DNA from: Porpolomopsis calyptriformis
Taxonomy: Eukaryota > Basidiomycota > Agaricomycetes > Agaricales > Hygrophoraceae
Assembly (NCBI GenBank): GCA_951640195.1
Contig: OX621169.1
Span: 1,984,001 to 2,048,000 of the forward strand
DNA length: 64,000 nt
Direction: 5' to 3'
Below the pieces are notes generated by a model that saw only the letters and a program-made list of their open reading frames with translations, had not been told where the DNA came from and did not search any database. The position numbers were made by a program, and so were the translations under genes. Positions 22,893 through 35,334 of this stretch are shown one piece after another; position 1 is the first letter of the stretch, and every line of letters begins with the position of its first letter.

Positions 22893-25061
22893 TCATGTGG
22901 TCTTCCCAGCTAGGGACGGATGAACGATGAACTCGTGGAGGGCTTTACCGGCAGCAACCTAAATGTAACCGCACGACATGTGAGCGTCAGAGTCGGGGGA
23001 ACATACGAATGAGCTAACCATGGGAAATACGTGCTCGTTCCGCTCAACAAGACATTCCATCAACACTGGTTTGGACTCGTCGAATTCCAAGAATGTCTTC
23101 ATCTTTTCTGGCAGCTCATCTGCCGAATTGCACCGAATAGCGTGGACGCCCATGGAGCGGGCGAGAAGGATGAAATCTGGGTTGATCATTTGGGTATGCG
23201 AGTAGCGTGCCTCATAAAATAGGTCTAATAATGTGGGGAGGGGAGGTATGTGAATCAAGTGCTTTGTATAAATAGCGGACGGGGGGCGAACCTTGCCATT
23301 GGACAACCATCCCTTGATATTCATTGTTCAAGACAAGAACCTTGACACCGATGTCGTATTGCGAAGCAGTGGCCAGTTCCATAGCCGTCATACTGAAAGA
23401 CGCGTCGCCATCCACGTCCACAACGGTTTTGTGAGGTGCAGCGACTTTTGCACCGATAGCAGCGGGCAAGCCAAAACCCATAGTCTATGATCAAAGTTAA
23501 TCAAAAAAAAAGTGACAACTTGCCAGAGACAGAATATTCTTACACCAAGACCGCCAGATGTAACCATCGTACGCGGGAATCGCCACCGATAGTGTTGGGC
23601 AGCCCACATTTGGTGCTGCCCCACCCCAGTACTAATGATAACGTCGTTCTTCCGATGTTCGGTCTGGGTGTTGAGTTCTTCGATGACCTCCTGAGGCTTC
23701 ATCCTTGCGCCTTTTTCGCTCTTTGTGTACGTAAACGGATACTTATCCTTCCATTGACGGATTTCTGCAAACCATTGCGTCCGTGGGGGGGATTGGATGT
23801 GGGGAACAAGTGACGCAAGGTTCTCAGAAACATCCCCGAGGATAGGTATCGACGCGTCGACAACCTTGTTGATATTCTTTGGCATAATCTCGAAATGGAT
23901 GATCCCACCCTTTCCCTCCAGCGCAGCCGCGCGGGCAGCTGGCGCAAATTGGGATATGAGTCCGGTCACACGGTCATCGAATCGTGCACCGAGAGCAATA
24001 ATAACATCTGCATGTTGCATTGCAAGGTTGGCGTAAGCACTTCCGTGCATGCCGAGCATATGCAGGCTCCTCTCCTTCGTCTCGTCAAATGCGCCCAGAC
24101 CCTGGAGGGTAGTCGTCACTGGAATATTACCCTGCTCAGAAAGCTGGGCAAGGAGCTTCGGGCCGAGCGGTGAGGAAAGGACGCCATTGCCAGCATAAAT
24201 GATGGGTCTTTGGGCTTGGTTGATAAGCTCCGCCGCCTGTTGAATGAGTGCGATGTCCGTAGGTGGTTCTGGTGGCTGGAGAGGATTGCTGGGAAGGCCA
24301 AGGTGGGATCCTGGGGTGGTCGCTTTGTATGGTAACGGGCTCCGCAGGATCCCAGCCGTTACGTCTTTTGGAAGGTCGACGAGAACGGGCCCTGGGCGAC
24401 CGGAACACGCGATTTTGAACGCTTCATTGATGCGACGAGGTAGTTCCACAATGTCCTTTACCATGACATTCCATTTTGTGCAGCTTCGCGAGATGCCGAC
24501 TACATCTGCCTCCTGAAAGGCGTCGGAGCCAATGGCAGAAGTAGCCACCTGTCCGCAGAACACGACGAGGGGAATACCGTCGCTCAAAGCATCTTGCATG
24601 GCCGTGACGACATTTGTAGCACCTGGACCGGAAGTGACCAGGACAACACCTGGTTTTCCGGATACGCGTGCGTAACCTTCGGCCATATGCCCCGCTCCTT
24701 GCTCGTGGCGGGGCAGAACAAATTTAAAGTGGGAAGAATTATAGATTGCGTCGAACACGGGAAGGATCGCACCACCGGGGTAACCAAAGATCTGCTTGAC
24801 ACCATGTCGAAGCATCATCTCGTGAAAAATCTGACCACCCGACAAGCCAACAAATGTATGATCGAGAGGTGCACTTGGGGCTGGCCCAGGGCCATTGGAT
24901 GGATAGGGGAGAGATGGTGTATTTTTGGAGGGTAGTTTGGCATCGAGGACCATAGAAGGGGCGGCCTTCGTTGAGCTAATAGAGCGAACGGACCACGAGA
25001 TTGGGATGGTTTTTGGTGTTGGTCGTCTCACGCAACGCCAGGCTGATGAAGGGAACAGCAT
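22893..25061 (-). CDS. ILV2: Acetolactate synthase catalytic subunit, mitochondrial
   Basis: The first enzyme of branched-chain amino acid synthesis, condensing pyruvate or 2-ketobutyrate with thiamine diphosphate. The N-terminus ([17 protein letters not shown]) is basic and serine-rich, as expected for a mitochondrial targeting peptide; an in-frame start 39 bp upstream at 25100 would add 13 residues. Conserved blocks are '[16 protein letters not shown]', the catalytic Glu region '[20 protein letters not shown]', '[18 protein letters not shown]', '[14 protein letters not shown]', '[16 protein letters not shown]', 'ARFDDRVTG', '[11 protein letters not shown]' and the ThDP/Mg motif '[18 protein letters not shown]'. 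Three short introns interrupt the C-terminal third, which ends '[20 protein letters not shown]'. Divergent from the FAHD1 gene with a very short shared upstream region. Confidence 0.95.
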
Positions 25062-25150
25062 GGTCGCGTCGAAAGTAAGGAGACGGAAATGAGCATTCAA
25101 TGAATGTGACTCAATCGATAAATCCGAATAAGGCCGAAGGCATTTGATTC
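25062..25150. promoter_or_regulatory. Very short bidirectional promoter, ILV2/FAHD1
   Basis: Only 89 bp separate the ATG of ILV2 (25061, -) from the ATG of the FAHD1-type gene (25151, +), or 50 bp if the upstream ILV2 start is used. Both genes must therefore share control elements, or their 5' leaders overlap. No TATA box was identified with confidence. Confidence 0.6.
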
Positions 25151-26165
25151 ATGGCTTCATTTGCCAGACACGGTAAAAAGGTACCTCAACGCTGATCCTT
25201 CCAGAGACAGTAAATAGCCTACTGATTTCACAGATCGTGGCCATAGGAAGAAATTATGCCGACCATGCCAAGGAACTTGGAAACTCAGTACCACTCGAGC
25301 CTTTCTTTTTCTTGAAACCGACCACAAGTTATCTACCCTCTGGAGGGATGGTCGAGATTCCAAAAGGAATCATTGCACATCATGAAGGTCCGCAAGCCTC
25401 GTAGATTAAAACCTGTTCGTGATCAGTTTAAACCACCAGTTGAACTGGGTCTTGTTATCGGGAAATCCGGGAGAGATATCTCTCAAGCTGACGCCGAGTC
25501 TCACATAGCAGGCTATGGTGCGTAATGTCAGTTTTTTTGTACGCTTAAGCCTTCTGAAATTCTTCTCTGTTAGCCTTGGCCGTAGATATGACCGCTAGGA
25601 ATCTTCAAGAGCAAGCAAAAAAGCGAGGTCTTCCTTGGAGCGCTGCAAAAGGTTTCGATACTTTCACGCCCATCGGGTCAGTCCATCGTCATCGCATAAA
25701 TAGTCCCAACTTATGACTATTTCCAGCCCTTTTCTTCCAAAATCGACCATCGGAGATCCTTACAATCTGAATATTTTGCTCAAGGCAAGATACATTCCTC
25801 TGATGCCCCACGCCGCGTTTAAACTAACTAGTTCATCCACTATTTTCTTTTTTAATAAAAGGTGAATGGAGCGATCAGGCAAAACGGCAATACCAGGGAC
25901 ATGATTTTTCGTATCCCTCGATTGATCGAGCATATATCCTCAATCATGATGCTCGAGGTGAGTGACCTTCATCCGTACTAGTTGCACCATTCTCAATGTC
26001 GGGTAGGAAGGTGATTTTGTTTTGACCGGGACACCGTCTGGTGTGGGCCCCCTCGCGGCGGGGGACAAGGTTTATTGTTCTTTGGTGGACGGGGTCACTA
26101 GCAGAGAGTTATCCACTCTTGAATTTCATGCTATAACCAGGCAGGGAGGTTACCATATTCAATAA
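25151..26165 (+). CDS. FAHD1: FAHD1-type acylpyruvase / fumarylacetoacetate hydrolase-fold enzyme
   Basis: Starts MASFARHGKK at 25151, then 'IVAIGRNYADHAKELGNSVP' after an intron at 25181-25233, and 'PFFFLKPTTSYLPSGG'. The metal-binding Glu pair is in 'HHEVELGLVIGKSGRDI' and the metal Asp in 'LAVDMTARNLQ'. The end is 'FVLTGTPSGVGPLAAGDKV' with stop at 26163-26165. Five or six short introns. The family hydrolyses acylpyruvates and decarboxylates oxaloacetate in mitochondria. Head-to-head with ILV2, another pyruvate/keto-acid enzyme, which may hint at coordinated expression (inference). Confidence 0.93.
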
Positions 26166-26387
26166 ACGACATACCCACGGGTTGTCCGAGGCTTGTGCAC
26201 TTCCCACAGAGCAGCGGGAGAAATCTCTGTAGTGGCCGTTACCCTCGAATTGCTCGTGTCACCACACATAGACGAATGATCCAGCTAACATTGGAATAGT
26301 ACAATTATCTACTCTACAATTGGCATCTATCATTATATGAAAGCGAGAATTGAGAAGACAGAAAGACAATCCTAAGAGCAAGCAAAC

Positions 26388-29300
26388 TCATGATGCGTCC
26401 GACGCACTTCGTGTCCCTTTCTCGACACTACTTTCGGGCTGGCTAGAATCTTCCAAGCCAGCATCGTCAGAGGTAGTCGAACCACTGGTAAAACTCCAAC
26501 TGTCTGCAATAGGTGTGAGTTCGCCGTCCTGTGCAGTCTGAAAGTCTCCAATGTCCCCAAAGCGATCAAACGAGGAGTCTTCCATTTCTTCAGAGAATGA
26601 CGTCGGGAATGTGAATGGATCAGAACCGCCAATGATAGCTGCCGAGTCAGAGAACGGTCCGAAGTTGTCATCCTGTCAAAAGCTTGTTGAATATTACGTT
26701 CGCTCCATTCTAACCAGAAACACCAACATCGTCAACACTTGCTGGAAACCCACCAACTCCGTTTCTTGGGATATCGGGTTGGAAAACATCCTAAAACAAA
26801 GTATGCATTGTCACCTAGCCAGAAAAGAACCTTCACTGACATCAAAGCCACCAGAACTTAATGTTCTTGATTGAAGGCTGGTTTGACGATCCGACATGGC
26901 AGGGTCGCGGAGGCTGAACGTCGTCGATTGGGCCAACCATCCGCAATCGTCGTCATCATCATCATCAGATCCTGATGACCCAATAATAAGTTCGGAAGAA
27001 CGCATTTCTTCGCTTAGAAAGCTCATGAGCTGTAACCGATTGTAAGCCTTCTCAACTGGCACACGAACAGAACAAAATAAGAACCTGAGAATTGCGACGG
27101 TTGGAACTGCCCTGATCTTCTGCTACAGCCTTCCCGAAGTCTGCAGTGTTCTCACGTATCCGGTGTAAACTACCCGTTCTTCGGAATTCGCCTCTGGTTT
27201 CGCTGACCCCATTGGAATTAACATTAGTATAGGAGGTCTCAGCGGACATGAGCGCGTTGTCTTCCTCGTCAACTTTCCAGCGGGTGTTAGTCCGACCGGC
27301 CCCTGGAGCAAGCACAGGTTTTCCTCCACCTAACAGGGAAGAATCCTTTTTCTTGGTCTCGCTATAACGGCCCGTCACATACTCGTCCCAAGCGGGTTTT
27401 GGTGCGTATTGGAGTATGGCCGTCCGAAGATCGGAAGGGAAATGGTCCAGCGCCCCGATGACGTCTTCCGAGATCAATGTTAGGTGACCCATGTATCCTA
27501 ATCGCACTCCCTTTGGCTTGGCACTAAATCGTGGGATTCAAAATGACAGTAGGTGGAGTAGCGATACAATATGCGTACCATTCAATATCGTTTCTTCTTT
27601 GACTTTCAACTATCCGGTCCATGAGGCGGGCGTCACGGAAAAGAGCGATCACTAATTCACGATTGAGCCCACCGTCCACGCGACCAGTTAAGATCTGGTG
27701 CACTAGGTCGTAGACCGCACTATGCAGAAAATTGTTCCATGGGAACTCAAAGAAGAGGTCCTTCGTTCCGGATGACTAACTTGTAAACTTAAAGCGATTA
27801 AAGCACTCACCAATAAAGTAGAAAGAATCTTCATGTCCAGCATTCGCCGTTTTAGCTTTTCGCCGATGGGGAGAGAATCTGCTGCGTTTGCTAGGGCGGT
27901 TGGTCTCCTTGAATTTCGTCTTGAACTCTGTAGACGGCGGCCCACCGTCGAACCATCCGAATCCGAGGTTAGAGTGTGGGATAATGCAGCGCCTTGTGCC
28001 GCAATCTCGGCCGGAGGAGGCAAAGAAGCTGCATTAGGGGATGATGGAACCATAATCGGAGGCTGCTGCAAGGGTTCATCGAGTGCAATTGAGGGGGCGG
28101 TTTGGTGGGTGGGTTCGTCGTACATTGTGATCTCTTCCATAGCTTCGTCGTCTGAACTTCCGGGTTCGTCGTCACTCATCTCTTCGTCGGAGTCAAGAAG
28201 GGAAGGCGAATCTCGAGAAGGATTAGTAACAGGCAATTCCCTAGCCGGCTCGATTTCGTCATTGCCTACGTCCATCGTTTCGTTGTCTCTGTTGTCACCA
28301 GAGCTAATGGCGATGACACGGGCTAACTCCTCCAAGGCAGACAGCCCACCTTGCAGCCGGCCTTCGGAATCGTAGAGATGGTTGAATTCAGGGGAACGGT
28401 TTAAAAGAGACATGTTCGAACAATGCAGGAGCTCTGCAAATAATTCGCATATGCGGTAGCGTTCGAAGGTAAGTGGTGTGATGGCACCAACAGTGGTGGA
28501 GATAGGACCATTCTAAATTCGCCATCAACGGGTTTCCAGAATATTTAAGCAAATCTGGGACGTACAAGAGACCTTGGCTCTCGCAAATAACACTGGAAGC
28601 TATCCAAGTTATTACACATAATTTCCAGAACAGGCCCCAAGTGTACAACACCCATGCGATCGACCATTTCTTTCATGGCTAGTTCCAATGCCTCACGACC
28701 GTCGTCTGGATGAGTGTGGGATTGTTGCTGAATCTGAATGAGTCGATTCCGAAGTGTGTGGAAAAGGTATGGTTCAAAATAATCGGAATTATTTTTGCGG
28801 ATAAGTTCAATGATAATGGAAATGGAGTGTACGACGGAGGAGGAGGCGGACTGCGGATTAGGTAGTGTAGGGCTTGGTGGAGTCTCTGGAGGGTTAGGCA
28901 TGCTGTCCACTTCGTTAATGCTATATGGCGAGCCCAGGACACGACCGCTAGCTCCAAAGTCGGTCAACATATAGCCAACCAGCTTCGACATGCTTTCTCG
29001 GCGGGCAAGTTCACGTGCAAACCGGTTAGATGCTGGGCCATTTTGCAAGCCTTCGGTAAGGCCCGCCCCAGGGGAGGGAGCGGCCATCGAGATGATACCT
29101 TTTATTAGCTCAGCTACAACGGTGTGTACGTCACCAGAATATGCAGGCGACAACAACTCAATCAAGCGACCCATGAGGTTTTCCGATGAAAGCCACTGCA
29201 TAATCATATATCAGCATCATTCCTGAATTTGAGTGAATAGAACAGGGGGCATACTTCAAGAACACCAGCACCGGAAGGTTGTTCATCCAGCTGAATGATT

Positions 29301-29992
29301 CGCACTAATAAGTCGACAAATGATGGAGTTTCGACATGTCGAAGAAGTCGTTCAACTATGGAAGGTTGTGATTGGATGAAGGCCAACATCTGAGCACGAA
29401 GCTCGGAATTCACGAGACCACGAATGAATGAGATTAGAGGAATTTACCTCCGCAGGTTTCTTGCTTAAGAAGACGGCATTAACCTTGGTAAAATGAGCTG
29501 CCATCACCATCTGGGTCTTCATGTCCTCTGGAGGGCGGTCCAAAACGGTTTCCCAGAACGGCACCAGGAGTTGCTCCTGTTCATTGACACAGGTCTCTAC
29601 AATTGACCATATTTCGCTGCAAAGCACTTCGGTCGCAACATATGGATATCTTTTCTCCACACAGCTGTTGAATGAGCCGCGCGGGTGTGAAATCGATGAC
29701 ACTCACTTGAACCTGCCTCTTTCTTCACCCTCAATCTGGCCGGTCACATATGCGAGTAAACGCTGCAAGACATCCACTCGTTGAAAATAGTCGATAAGTC
29801 TCGTGTTTTGTGATTTACATTCTTGCAGTAGATCATCTTCGTCTAAGATAGCTTCTAGTAAGACGTCCTCCCTGTCGAGGAGGCCGTCGATGGAAGATGC
29901 ATTGTGGAACCCGAATCTGTCACAAGAAACGACCGCAGATCTAAGCACTATCGCAATGTCGGATGAATGCTATCAGATTACCTCCAGAACAT
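26388..29992 (-). CDS. SIT4/PP6 phosphatase-associated protein (SAPS family)
   Basis: Starts at ATG 29992, where a first exon encodes MFWR and the next 'FGFHNASSIDGLLDREDVLL', the characteristic SAPS beginning. It follows with 'LLQECKSQNTRLIDYFQR', 'VLQRLLAYVTGQIEG', 'YVATEVLCSEIWSIVETCVN', 'VETPSFVDLLVRII' and 'WLSSENLMGRLIELLSP'. An acidic serine-rich insert (around 28100-28330) is followed by 'DLFFEFPWNNFLHSAVYDLV', 'GYMGHLTLISEDVI' and an acidic C-terminus ending 'SASDAS'. SAPS proteins are the regulatory subunits of Sit4/PP6 phosphatase and link it to TOR, cell-cycle and traffic pathways. Multiple short introns; apparently intact. Confidence 0.92.
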
Positions 29993-30195
29993 AATATTGC
30001 GAGATTCCCGCGTGGATAGACAGAGATCAATAAGACGGACGGGAGATAGATTGTGGTCACTGGGACAGTTTATATACGCGTTTCTGAAAGTGCCACGCTG
30101 TGTGGCGCCCTAATCCTATTCCCACCGATGATGTACAGTGATTGACAGAATCCAAATACTTAAGCAGATACATTAAATATTATGTGCAATGAAGA

Positions 30196-31986
30196 TCAAA
30201 ACTGCGAAGAAATGAAAATTAGTGATTAATTTTCCAAAGCTCATTTCGGTGTGGCTTACCCGGATCTGGTATGACCCACTTGCCTTGGTAAGGTAACGGA
30301 CCCACTTTATGCTATGATAGTTACTCTTCTCAAAAACTTTCAAGAACCGGACAATCAAACCCGAGGCCGTGAACATGAGGACCTGAAAGTCTACATCAAT
30401 CGGCGGTCTTGCCCACACTTGTCTATGTGTGGTGCTCGTCAATTCGGCTGTACCACTGAGAGTGTGTTCTTGCCCTCCCTGAATCCTCGGAATCCTATAA
30501 CGTCTGTTGGATAACATTGCGTGACACCGCATAGATCACTCACTTCCAGACAATGACATTCTCCGCCGGCACATATTTAGCTTTCCCGATCGCCGCTTTG
30601 CACTCGACAGTAGTCGTATTCAGTGGCGTCGGTATGCGAAGCACTACATTTGTAGCCGAGAGCTTGTTGCCGAAATTTGCTTTGATCGTAACAGTATATG
30701 AGACTTGGGATGTCCCTATTTCAGTCACGGTAGGAATTATTCGCAAAGGTAATTTGACGTTGGATGTCGAACGATACCTAGAGAAAAACTAAGCTTCAAG
30801 ATACGTTCAAGATGCCAAAACTGACCGCATTAATTCAAAATCGCCATCGGGCGGAATAAAGCTAATTGTTCGGGTAGAATCAAATTCGTTGAGTCGTACA
30901 CATTGATGGAAATGACAGTCGTCCAGTTCCACAGCATCGCTAATCCCTCGTTCATTCTTGTCGATTACAAGCTTATCGTTCAAACCAAATTTGCATTCTG
31001 GAGTGCCGGAGAGATAGGCACGCATTTGAATGTGACCGTCAACGTCAGCCCGGAGGACAGTGCCTGGAGGTAGACAAAGTAAGGTCCGCTTCTTTCATGA
31101 AGCAGGAGACACGCATACCTTTGGCGCTCATACTTAGATTAACGGTCTCAACCACGTCTACGAAAGCCTCATTCTTTTTGTACTTGACATCTCCGCGTCG
31201 CCAGCTCGTTGCACCTGTCGCCTGGGTAGTAATTTTCGAAGATTCCTCCTATGGTGTCATCAGTCGACTGTTATACCTGAATGATACGACGGCTTACAAC
31301 AGCAATCGCAGAAGAAACAATACTTTCGGTGGTGATATATGTTTTAAGCGTGTCAATTTCGCTGTTTTGTGGATACCCAAAGTCATTGATTTCTTCAAGT
31401 ATATGGATAAATGGATATGTCGCCAGCCGAAAGCTAAATCTCTCACCGTCGATAAGCTCGTATATCAAAGTAAAGTTATTCTTGACGGATTCCTCATCGA
31501 TCTTGCCAAAGTAAGACTTTGCGATGTTGATGAAGCGGTAACAAAACTCGAACACGAGCGCCGCATTCGCGTTGGTTCTGGTGTTATTTTGAGAACTGAG
31601 CCACAATTTTGGATTGTTGCGAAACGTACTTCGTGATCGCAACAACGTACAGATTATTCACCCGGACGTGAAAAAAACTGGTCGAACCAAGTGTGATGAT
31701 AGGTGATCTCACATCGCTGTTAGAAACCACCTGTATCCTAAAAACATCTGCAATGGACCTCCTAAAGTAGACTTGAAAAAAAGTTTCAATGACGATCTAA
31801 CGAGGCTTACTTGAAGTCGGTCCGATAAAGTCTTGAGATGAGAACCTGTGGGCATGATTCGTTTGCTTGATGTTCTGAAGAAGTAGTATTTGGCATACCT
31901 CTCCTTTCTGATTGAAAACGAAAAATGCCTGAAGAGTAAAGGTGAGCCTATGAATAAGTGGCCGTGAGGTAACTGACCGAGATCAT
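30196..31986 (-). CDS. APM4: AP-2 adaptor complex mu subunit
   Basis: Starts MIS at 31986, then '[10 protein letters not shown]', '[11 protein letters not shown]' and '[12 protein letters not shown]' across three short introns, the usual mu longin domain. Further blocks are '[18 protein letters not shown]', '[20 protein letters not shown]', '[19 protein letters not shown]', '[15 protein letters not shown]', '[20 protein letters not shown]', '[14 protein letters not shown]' and the end '[20 protein letters not shown]' with '[11 protein letters not shown]', which identifies AP-2 rather than AP-1 mu. It recognises tyrosine-based sorting signals in cargo during clathrin-mediated endocytosis. The last codon before the stop sits in a tiny terminal exon. 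A 753-bp inverted-repeat element starts only 68 bp upstream of the start codon. Confidence 0.95.
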
Positions 31987-32053
31987 TGGCTGGTAGGCTT
32001 GTGGTTTTCATTAAGTTGGGATTGCATTTTCCATCACTTGCATTTACCATTTA

Positions 32054-32806
32054 TTGCTATTTTCACGTGATTGACCGCACTGTGGGAAAACACCAAAAAG
32101 GTGCAAACTGGTCACGAAATTTGTAACAGCAATATCTCAATAAATACTGGCTCAATTGACAAGCTGCAGCACTCTACGTGCTCAGCTCATTGTTGCGCAG
32201 GTCATCATTATGGCATTTTGTAGTATACTTGCCTGTACATATTTTTCATTTTTCACCCAGCCAATTAGCTAGTACAATTCATAACAATGATATCTCAATA
32301 AATACTGACTCAATTGACAAGCTGCAACACTCTAGATGCTCAGCTCATTGCTGGGCAGGTCATGAACCCATCACCTCATGATCTTATGCATGTTTACCAA
32401 TATAATGGGTTGATCTTCTGCCATGCTAGATTACTGACTGAAATTAAACAACAATGCTGTGTTACTGACTGAAATTATAAATGAAATAATGGGTTCATGA
32501 CCTGCCCAGCAATGAGCTGAGCATCTAGAGTGTTGCAGCTTGTCAATTGAGTCAGTATTTATTGAGATATCACTGTTATGAATTGTACTAGCTAATTGGC
32601 TGGGTGAAAAATGAAAAATATGTACAGGCAAGTATACTACAAAATGCCATAATGATGACCTGCGCAACAATGAGCTGAGCACGTAGAGTGCTGCAGCTTG
32701 TCAATTGAGCCAGTATTTATTGAGATATCGCTGTTACAAATTTCGTGACCGGCTTGCACCTTTTTGGTGTTTTCCCACAGTGCGGTCAATCACGTGAAAA
32801 TAGCAA
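32054..32806. mobile_element. Non-autonomous DNA element with 318-bp terminal inverted repeats (MITE-like)
   Basis: Two arms, 32054-32371 and 32489-32806, are exact-length inverted copies with about four mismatches by eye. They are separated by a 117-bp centre without coding capacity. The ends begin TTGCTATTTTCACGTG and the whole is flanked by TA on both sides, as expected of a Tc1/mariner-type target duplication. Each arm contains two copies of a roughly 75-bp unit (starting near 32132 and 32290) that begins ATATCTCAATAAATACTG. It fills almost the whole space between the divergent AP-2 mu and TRF4 genes, so it is part of both promoters. Confidence 0.88.
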
Positions 32807-32889
32807 TATGTACATCATACATCATTATTTGTTTGTAACATACAAACCAAACAGTAGCCGCGACTGCCTGGCTGACGGCCACTTTCACC

Positions 32890-35085
32890 ATGAACGAGCT
32901 AACCGCCAACTCTTCTCGTTTGGCAGGAGTCTCGAAGGAAACAAGGCATGCCCAAAAACATCGTGAAGCTCTCCCGGACCAGAGGCCACCAAGTCGAGCG
33001 AAGCAGAACGAAGACTCCGCGAAAACAAATTTCGATCAGGGAGACGATTTCATTCCATTCCCTGTATCTAACCCTCCTTCACCATCCCAAATTTGGCATC
33101 CACCTCAGAATCGATACCCACAACCCAATCGTTTGAGGGACCGTGGTGAGCCATCCTTTCCTGATCGAGAATGGGATAAAGGCAAGACGAGTCAGCGAGA
33201 CCCTTATGTGAGAGATTCGCGTGCGGACAGGTGGGAAGGAGGTACGGACCGGGGAAAAGGGAAGGCTCGGGATAGCAGTAGGGAAAGGAATCCAGATAGG
33301 AATAGAGGCAAGCGCAAACTAGAAGTGGACACCAACGATGAGTACGAAAACAAAAGGTGGCGAGTGGATCCATCGGCGCGAAAGGCACCTTGGGTTGCAG
33401 ACGTCAACTGGGAACGCTGCAACAATGTGGCTGAGCTGTGCGTGTTCTCCGCTGAGAAGATATAACGTTGATTTATGAACTCCTTCCCTTGTTTTCCCAT
33501 TCTCGGGTTTCTCAATTTCACAGAATGCACAAAGAGGTGGAGGCATTTCTCAAATACATCTCGCCGACACCTGCCGAAGATGAGGTTCGCGGATTGGTGG
33601 TACAACTTATCACTAACGCGGTTACTGAAGCCTTTCCGGATGCCACAGTGCATCCCTTTGGTAGCTACGAAACCAAACTGTATCTCCCATTAGGGTACGT
33701 GTTTCTTTCCAATGCGAATGCCTGATGGTGGCTTTGCATATTTTGCTTACGATTCAATCCAGCGATATCGATCTGGTCATCTTGTCTGATTCTATGGCTT
33801 ATAGCAAGAAAGTGACCGTCCTCCGCGCTCTTGCTAATGCATTGAAACGCGCGCAAATCACCCCCAAGGTTTCTATCATCGCGACGGCAAAGGTCCCGAT
33901 CCTCAAGTTCATCACCACCCATGGGCGATTTCGCGTTGATATCAGCATCAACCACGGCAACGGAATTACCGCTGGAAAGATCATTAACGGATTCCTGAAA
34001 GATATGCACGGTACAGGCCAAGGCTTAGCACTTAGGAGTCTCATCATGATCACGAAACTGTTTCTCAGTCAACGCAATATGAACGAAGTATTCACCGGTG
34101 GTCTTGGAAGCTATAGCATCGTTTGCTTGGCCATCAGCTTCCTTCAGATGCACCCTAAAATTCGCCGAGGAGAAATAGATCCTGAGAAAAATCTGGGGGC
34201 ATTGGTGGTAGAATTTTTCGAACTCTACGGCTGCTACTTCAACTATGACGAGGTCGGAATTTCCGTTAGGAAAGGTGGAAAATACTACAGCAAGAGGAGA
34301 AGGGGGTGGTTAGATGACCGCAAGAGCCATTTATTATCCATCGAAGACCCTGCTGATCCATGTTGGTTTCAGGTTATTTGTTTGTTTATTTATTACTGAC
34401 GAAAAATTCGGTGATCCTTCGCTCTTTGCAGCGAACGACATCTCTAGAGGATCATACGGGATCGCCAAAATTCGCGCGACTTTCGCTGGGGCACATGGGA
34501 TCCTAACTACCGCTGCTTATACGTGCGCGGGGACAATGGGCTCTCGCCGAGAAGGACGCGCTCATCTTTTACGGCGCCGATTCGAGCCAGAGGATCTCAG
34601 CATTCTTTCACGTGTTGTGGGTGTCACACAAGAGGTGGGTGTTCTGTCTTGGTATACTGTCCGATCGATCATCTTGCCTTTAGACTATAAACCACCGACG
34701 TCTGGTCCAGGAAGTATATGAGAAGAAGACGTTTCATTCTCTTTTGAACACAACTCTTAGGACCAACTCTCCTGATCGGGTGGATATAAACGGCTATACG
34801 AATGGGACACCAGAGGTTGATTCCGAAGGCGAGCGGGGATATTATAGAAGTACGGCAAGAAGGCGATCAGACTATGAGGATCAACTGGGAAGGTACGGGA
34901 TTGGGCAGGGGCACCAGAACAAAAGGCGGAAGATGGGACGACCCTCTCCAGTTTATACCGCTGACGAAGAACAAGTAGATAACACTACGTCAGAATACGT
35001 GGATAGCCGCAGCCCGAGCGAGGAGGGGTTTATATTCGAGGAGCTGGAGCCGAGGCGGCCATCTCGGCAGAGAATTCGCACTTAG
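32890..35085 (+). CDS. TRF4: Non-canonical poly(A) polymerase, Trf4/Cid14 type (TRAMP complex)
   Basis: Starts MNELTANSSRLAGVSKET, with a long charged, RS/RD-rich N-terminal region ('RDSSRERNPDRNRGKRK'). The nucleotidyltransferase domain begins 'MHKEVEAFLKYISPT' after the intron 33438-33523. The catalytic centre reads 'HPFGSYETKLYLPLG' then, after the next intron, 'DIDLVI' (two Asp), with the third Asp in 'RFRVDISINHGNG'. The PAP-associated domain follows ('LGSYSIVCLAISFLQMHP', 'LGALVVEFFELYGCYFNY', 'LSIEDPADP', 'SRGSYGIAKIRATFAGAH'). The C-terminus is basic and acidic in patches. In other fungi this enzyme adds short A-tails to aberrant nuclear RNA and feeds the exosome; in S. pombe it also serves heterochromatin silencing. 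Confidence 0.93.
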
Positions 35086-35334
35086 ATCATTATTACATAA
35101 TAAAATTACATTTTCCACGTGAACGAAAGTCAAGATCAAAGGCTGTTGTCGCGGTTGTGAGCCTTGGTAGTCTGGACGCCCATATCTTCGCAACCTGACG
35201 CAGCGAGGAGCTGCATTTGTATGCAGGTTTTCAACGTGGCCCCAAAACCCGACGCATCCTTCGTTCCAGTAAATGTACGTTAACCATTACTCTTAGTATC
35301 TGAAAGCTACTAGCCCTAATTTTCGATGCTACAG

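Noticed and set aside
19886..26165. Terpene biosynthetic gene cluster
   Set aside because: The terpene synthase neighbours are AHA1, ILV2 and FAHD1; no P450, dehydrogenase, transporter or regulator of secondary metabolism is nearby.
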